From Pseudomonadota bacterium (GTDB lineage Bacteria > Pseudomonadota > Gammaproteobacteria > Burkholderiales > Methylophilaceae), in assembly GCA_027621535.1 (NCBI GenBank), contig JAQCBB010000012.1:1-33932 (forward strand): a stretch of DNA of 33,932 nt, given 5' to 3'. Shown here one piece after another: positions 30,628 to 33,932 of the stretch; positions within the stretch are counted from its first letter, which is position 1; each line of letters starts with the position of its first letter. The position numbers and the translations under genes are program-made. The notes beneath the pieces are model-generated. The model made no database searches and had not been told where the DNA came from. It saw only the letters and a program-made list of their open reading frames with translations.

Positions 30628-30660
30628 AAAGGCTGACGCACAAATAGTACGACAGCCTTT
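30628..30660 (-). other. rplL-rpoB intergenic hairpin (attenuator or processing site)
   Basis: On the minus strand AAAGGCTG and CAGCCTTT form an 8-bp stem. It extends inward, past one T-T mismatch, by further pairs (CG/CG and a few more) to a small loop. It begins 11 bp after the rplL stop. The downstream sequence is T-rich but broken (AATTATTTTATTTTC), so termination would be partial. E. coli has an attenuator and an RNase III site in the same gap, which sets L12 above beta; this is probably the equivalent. Confidence 0.7.
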
Positions 30661-30671
30661 AAAAATATTAA

Positions 30672-31046
30672 TTACTTAAGCTCAGCTGTAGCGCCTGCTT
30701 CTACTAACTTCTTAACGGCTGCTTCGGCATCTGATTTCGGAAGTGCTTCTTTTACTACTTTTGGTGCACCGTCAACTAAGTCTTTAGCTTCTTTTAAACC
30801 TAAACCTGTAATTTCTCTAACCGCTTTAATTACGTTAACTTTTTGTTCTCCGGCAGCTGAAAGATGTACATCGAATTCAGTTTTTTCTTCTACAGGTGCA
30901 GCTGCTGCTGCAGCTGCAGGCATAGCAACAGCAGCAGCTGCAGCAGATACGCCAAATTTTTCTTCCATCTCTGTAATTAACTGAGATAAGTCAAGTACAG
31001 ACATTGAACCGATTGCTTCTAAAATTTCTTCTTTTGAGATAGCCAT
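30672..31046 (-). CDS. rplL: 50S ribosomal protein L7/L12
   Basis: Forms the mobile stalk that recruits and stimulates translation GTPases; present in several copies per ribosome. It has 124 residues. The N-terminal dimerisation domain (1 to about 33) is followed by an alanine-rich hinge ([21 protein letters not shown]). The C-terminal domain contains [32 protein letters not shown], with the factor-binding helices. It lies 24 bp after rplJ. The hairpin after it may keep its expression above rpoB. Confidence 0.98.
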   Translation of the reverse strand: MAISKEEILEAIGSMSVLDLSQLITEMEEKFGVSAAAAAVAMPAAAAAAAPVEEKTEFDVHLSAAGEQKVNVIKAVREITGLGLKEAKDLVDGAPKVVKEALPKSDAEAAVKKLVEAGATAELK

Positions 31047-31070
31047 TAAATTTCTCCTTAATAAATATAA

Positions 31071-31598
31071 TTAAACTTGAGCTTCTTTTTGATCTCGAAT
31101 AGCAGCAACTGCTCTCACAAATTTTGTTGGTACTTCATTAAGAGTACGCACAAATTTCGCAATAGGTGCTTGCATCGTTCCCATCAATTTAGCTAAAAGT
31201 TCTTCACGACTTGGTAATGAAGCTAAAGCTTTTATCTTTACTTCATCCATCACTTCATTTGGCAATGCGCCAGATTTAATGACAAACAAATCATTTTCAT
31301 TAGCAAAGTTGTTTAAAACCTTAGCCACAGCAACTGGATCTTCAGACATACCAAAAATAAGTGGTCCTGTCATATCTCCTGAAAGGTGTGCAAATGGTGT
31401 TCCTTCAATAGCTCTTTTAACAAGAGTATTTTTTAAAACTCGCAAATACACCCCTGATTCCCGTGCCTTTGATCTTAAGTCAGTTAGCTTCGTAACACCC
31501 ACACCACGATATTCAGCAAGAATTAACGCTTGTGCAGATTTTATTTGCTCACTAACCTCAGCAACAACTGCTTTTTTTTCTTCAAGATTCAGACTCAA
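31071..31598 (-). CDS. rplJ: 50S ribosomal protein L10, TTG start
   Basis: Base of the L12 stalk; in E. coli the L10-L12 complex represses its own message by binding the leader. It has 175 residues. The start codon is TTG (31598-31596), with AAGGAG 6 bp before it. The product [20 protein letters not shown] aligns end to end with E. coli MALNL..., and no in-frame ATG is near, so TTG is well supported. [33 protein letters not shown] is the rRNA-binding part, and the C-terminal helix that carries L12 dimers follows. Confidence 0.97.
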   Translation of the reverse strand: MSLNLEEKKAVVAEVSEQIKSAQALILAEYRGVGVTKLTDLRSKARESGVYLRVLKNTLVKRAIEGTPFAHLSGDMTGPLIFGMSEDPVAVAKVLNNFANENDLFVIKSGALPNEVMDEVKIKALASLPSREELLAKLMGTMQAPIAKFVRTLNEVPTKFVRAVAAIRDQKEAQV

Positions 31599-31791
31599 AG
31601 TCTTCTCCTTCCGTATTTAAAATCAAAGTGCTTTCACACTCACTCTTACGGCGGACTTTATCAGGATGCTATCCCTTAGGTTTCGCCATCTGCGTAGGAC
31701 TATTACGATTAAACCTTGCGGTACCTACGGTCTTTGATAACCCCGTTTTTCAACGGACCCAAAGCTCTTTTTGATCTTTCGATCAAAAACC
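31599..31791 (-). promoter_or_regulatory. structured rplJ leader (L10 leader type)
   Basis: This 193-bp gap, the longest in the window, has no ORF and folds well by eye on the minus strand. Just after the rplA stop is a 9-bp stem with a GAAA loop (31789-31768), then CCGTT-GAAA-AACGG (31756-31743). A longer stem CGTAGG/CCTACG (31729-31724 with 31698-31693) encloses a small GCAA-loop hairpin. Last comes CCGTA/TACGG (31651-31647 with 31615-31611), enclosing AGTGT-GAAA-GCACT. The last stem ends just before the AAGGAG of rplJ. Position and structure fit the leader through which L10 controls rplJL in E. coli; I have not matched it to a covariance model. Confidence 0.65.
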
Positions 31792-32484
31792 TTACGCCAA
31801 TAAATTGGCTTGATCAACTCTGATACCAGCACCCATTGTGCTAGATATCGAAACTTTTTTAATAAATACACCTTTGGATGATGCTGGCTTTGCCTTATTT
31901 AGAGCATCAATTAAGGTAGATAAATTTTGCTGTAATTTTTCAGCATCGAAAGAAGCTCTTCCAATGCTGCAATGAATAATGCCAGCTTTGTCAGTTCTGT
32001 ATTGAACTTGTCCAGCTTTAGCATTTGTTACTGCTTTAGCAGGATCAGGAGTCACAGTACCAACTTTAGGGTTTGGCATCAGGCCTTTTGGTCCTAGAAT
32101 CTGACCTAATGCGCCCAGAATTTTCATTGCATCTGGTGTCGCTATTAAAACATCAAAATTCATGTTTCCCTTTTTTATATCTTCAGCAAGATCTTCAAAT
32201 CCAACAATATCAGCGCCTGCCTTTCTAGCAGCATCTGCAGCATCGCCTTCTGCCATGACGGCAACTTTTACTGTTTTACCTGTTCCGTTTGGAAGAACAA
32301 CAGCTCCTCGAATTAGTTGATCTGATTTTTTTGCATCAATGCCTAAATTGATTGCGGCATCAATCGATTCATCAAATTTTGCTTTTGCATTTTCCTTGAC
32401 CAGTTTTAACGCATCAGCAATTGGATACAGCTTATCTGCATCAACTTTTTCAACGATCGATTTCATTCTTTTAGAAAGACTCAT
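31792..32484 (-). CDS. rplA: 50S ribosomal protein L1
   Basis: Forms the L1 stalk that guides E-site tRNA out; in E. coli it represses the rplKA message. It has 230 residues. It shows the start [20 protein letters not shown], then [34 protein letters not shown] and the signature [23 protein letters not shown], ending [11 protein letters not shown]. The ATG follows the rplK stop directly, with GGAGG in the end of rplK about 8 bp upstream. Confidence 0.98.
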   Translation of the reverse strand: MSLSKRMKSIVEKVDADKLYPIADALKLVKENAKAKFDESIDAAINLGIDAKKSDQLIRGAVVLPNGTGKTVKVAVMAEGDAADAARKAGADIVGFEDLAEDIKKGNMNFDVLIATPDAMKILGALGQILGPKGLMPNPKVGTVTPDPAKAVTNAKAGQVQYRTDKAGIIHCSIGRASFDAEKLQQNLSTLIDALNKAKPASSKGVFIKKVSISSTMGAGIRVDQANLLA

Positions 32485-32916
32485 TTACACGCCCTCCACT
32501 TCGATACCCATGCTTCTTGCTGTGCCTGCAATTGTTCTAACAGCAGCATCCATGTCGGCTGCAGTTAAATCAGGTTCTTTTGCTTTTGCAATTTCTTCAG
32601 CTTGAACACGAGTTATTTTTCCAACCTTGTTAGTATGAGGAACTGGAGAACCTTTTTGTACCTTAGCGGCTTTTTTTATCAAAACTGCAGCTGGTGTGGT
32701 TTTCATTACAAATGTAAAACTTTTATCTGAATACGCAGTAATTACTACAGGAACAGGTAATCCTGGTTCAACATTTTGTGTTTGTGCATTAAAAGCTTTA
32801 CAAAAGTCCATAATATTAAGACCTTGTTGTCCTAAAGCTGGTCCAACTGGTGGACTTGGGTTTGCTTTCCCTGCTGGGATTTGTAACTTAATATATCCCT
32901 GAATTTTTTTTGCCAT
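32485..32916 (-). CDS. rplK: 50S ribosomal protein L11
   Basis: Forms the GTPase-associated centre with 23S rRNA; needed for the stringent response and the target of thiostrepton. It has 143 residues. The N-terminal domain is [43 protein letters not shown], with the proline-rich switch. The C-terminal RNA-binding domain ends [24 protein letters not shown] lies 8 bp before the ATG. It begins 52 bp after nusG. Confidence 0.98.
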   Translation of the reverse strand: MAKKIQGYIKLQIPAGKANPSPPVGPALGQQGLNIMDFCKAFNAQTQNVEPGLPVPVVITAYSDKSFTFVMKTTPAAVLIKKAAKVQKGSPVPHTNKVGKITRVQAEEIAKAKEPDLTAADMDAAVRTIAGTARSMGIEVEGV

Positions 32917-32968
32917 CTATATAACTCCTTTATTTGGTAAAAGCGCTTAAAAAAAGCTCCCAAATTTA

Positions 32969-33505
32969 TTAAACTTCTTTTTGAATTTGACCGAACTCAA
33001 GCTCCACTGGAGTAGCTCGACCAAAAATAACTACCTCAACACGAAGTTTATTTTTTTCATAATTAATTTCTTGAACAGAGCCCGAGAAATCCTTAAATGG
33101 TCCATCAATTATTCGAACTGATTCGCCGACCTCGAAAGTTAATTTTTGAGTTGGATTCACTTTACTATCATCCATTCTACGAAGAATTAACTCTACTTCA
33201 TTATCTTTTATTGGTGTTGGTTTAAGAGCCGAACCGCCAATAAAAGCTGTAACTTTTGGTGTGCTTCTTACCAAATGCCATGTAGCATCATTCATATCCA
33301 TTTGAACAAGAACATAGCCAGGATATAGTCTTCTTTCACTAATTGTTTTTTGTCCTGCTTTTAATTCAACAACCTCTTCAACAGGGACAAGCACATCGCC
33401 AAATTGATCTTTAACATTTGATAATTCAATTCTTTCAAGCAAACCTTTTTGAACAATTTTTTCATATCCTGAATAAGCTTGAACTGCGTACCATCTTTTG
33501 GTCAT
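32969..33505 (-). CDS. nusG: transcription termination/antitermination factor NusG
   Basis: Binds the polymerase clamp, raises processivity, and its KOW domain contacts Rho or ribosomal S10. It has 178 residues. The N-terminal domain starts MTKRWYAVQAYSGYEKIVQKGLLERIE and includes RRLYPGYVLVQMDMNDATWHLVRSTPKVTAFIGG. The KOW domain (about 125-178) has GESVRIIDGPFKDFSGSVQEINYEKNKLRV. It starts 2 bp after the secE stop. Its partner S10 is encoded in this same run (rpsJ). Confidence 0.98.
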   Translation of the reverse strand: MTKRWYAVQAYSGYEKIVQKGLLERIELSNVKDQFGDVLVPVEEVVELKAGQKTISERRLYPGYVLVQMDMNDATWHLVRSTPKVTAFIGGSALKPTPIKDNEVELILRRMDDSKVNPTQKLTFEVGESVRIIDGPFKDFSGSVQEINYEKNKLRVEVVIFGRATPVELEFGQIQKEV

Positions 33506-33507
33506 TT

Positions 33508-33849
33508 TTATCGTCCTAAAACTAAATTAACAATGTAAGTAAAAGCAATATCGACAAATGCTAAAAAAATTGCCATCAGAACAACAACAACAAAAACAAC
33601 CAAAGTCATCTGTACCGTCTCTTTTCTTGTAGGCCATACAACTTTTTTTGCCTCAAGCACAACACTATTTAAAAAATTAAAAAGCTCAGCGCCTTTAGAT
33701 GATTGCTTAAATACAAATAGTGAAATTGAGAGACCGACTAAAATGCTAACCACTTTTAACACAAGCGGTTGATCATCTAATATATAAAATCCAACAATTC
33801 CCAATACAAAAATTAGGATTGCGGACGATGTCTTTAATTTATCACTCAA
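33508..33849 (-). CDS. secE: protein translocase subunit SecE, TTG start
   Basis: Essential clamp subunit of the SecYEG channel. The 113-residue protein has three predicted membrane segments (about 8-26, 29-47 and 82-110). The conserved amphipathic region EAKKVVWPTRKETVQMT sits just before the last. The start is TTG (33849-33847) with AAGG 8 bp before it; the frame has no early ATG. The gene starts only 18 bp after the 3' end of the tRNA-Trp gene, so both probably come from one transcript that is cut by tRNA processing. Confidence 0.95.
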   Translation of the reverse strand: MSDKLKTSSAILIFVLGIVGFYILDDQPLVLKVVSILVGLSISLFVFKQSSKGAELFNFLNSVVLEAKKVVWPTRKETVQMTLVVFVVVVLMAIFLAFVDIAFTYIVNLVLGR

Positions 33850-33867
33850 ACTTTTTACCTTTTATAA

Positions 33868-33932
33868 TGGCAGGCCAGGAGGGCTTCGAACCCCCAACCC
33901 TCGGTTTTGGAGACCGATACTCTACCAATTGA
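33868..33932 (-). tRNA. trpT: tRNA-Trp (CCA anticodon), 5' end cut by window edge
   Basis: The minus strand ends in an encoded CCA (33870-33868). The T arm has GGTTCGA. The anticodon stem TCGGT/ACCGA encloses the loop CTCCAAA with anticodon CCA for tryptophan. The D-arm start TCAATTGGTAGAG is at the edge; about 11 bases of the 5' acceptor side lie outside. A tRNA-Trp gene before secE-nusG is the classic arrangement. Confidence 0.95.

Noticed and set aside
30561-30641. 27-codon N-terminal extension of rpoB
   Set aside because: It reads through the AT palindrome and part of the rplL-rpoB hairpin, has no family similarity, and the ATG at 30560 has a good GGAG site and the normal [10 protein letters not shown] start.
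31792-31830. TTGATC-N17-TAAGGT near the end of rplA as a promoter for rplJ
   Set aside because: The -10 box matches only about half of the consensus and overlaps rplA; evidence is too weak, although E. coli has a promoter in a similar position.
1-33932. Search for mobile elements, CRISPR arrays, toxin-antitoxin pairs, defence genes or unknown gene clusters
   Set aside because: No repeats with spacers, transposase motifs or unassigned ORFs of plausible size remain once the housekeeping genes are placed.

Overview
The window is a housekeeping segment of a low-GC bacterial chromosome. It is almost wholly filled by transcription and translation genes: the secE-nusG-rplKAJL-rpoBC, str, S10, spc and alpha clusters, joined end to end and read on the minus strand. 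Gene order (rpoC directly followed by rpsL-rpsG-fusA-tuf-rpsJ; secY-infA-rpmJ-rpsM), the 396-residue EF-Tu and the full gamma/beta-type set of ribosomal proteins point to a betaproteobacterium. The AT-rich coding, tiny intergenic gaps and four-cysteine S4 fit a streamlined Methylophilaceae-like lineage (OM43 or Ca. Methylopumilus type). This placement is an inference from sequence feel, not from a search.

Layout from left to right. Positions 1-872 (plus strand) hold the 3' part of dut, then rpmB and rpmG. Positions 905-3593 (minus) hold an mgtE-mscS pair pointing at rpmG. A strong intrinsic terminator at 3643-3668 marks the end of the ribosomal run. Read leftward on the minus strand from the right edge, the run is: tRNA-Trp (cut by the window edge), secE, nusG, rplK, rplA, a structured leader, rplJ, rplL, a hairpin, rpoB, rpoC, promoter, rpsL, rpsG, fusA, tuf, rpsJ, promoter plus attenuator-like hairpin, rplC, rplD, rplW, rplB, rpsS, rplV, rpsC, rplP, rpmC, rpsQ, promoter, rplN, rplX, rplE, rpsN, rpsH, rplF, rplR, rpsE, rpmD, rplO, secY, infA, rpmJ, promoter, rpsM, rpsK, rpsD, rpoA, rplQ.

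Almost all genes in the run are separated by fewer than 35 bp or overlap (ATGA or TAATG). The few larger gaps each hold a recognisable signal: sigma-70-like promoters before rpsL, rplC, rplN and rpsM, and RNA hairpins before rplJ, rpoB and rplC. No gap exceeds 300 bases; the longest is the 193-bp rplA-rplJ leader.

The products work together as one system. RpoA, RpoB, RpoC and NusG make and pace transcription. The ribosomal proteins, IF-1, EF-Tu and EF-G carry out translation. SecY and SecE form the membrane channel for nascent chains. No mobile element, CRISPR array, toxin-antitoxin, phage gene or unknown gene cluster was found, and I see no new system. The points worth a second look are small: a perfect 27-bp tandem repeat in rplQ, a repeat-bearing tail on S3, unusual start codons on regulated genes, and the leader structures in the gaps.
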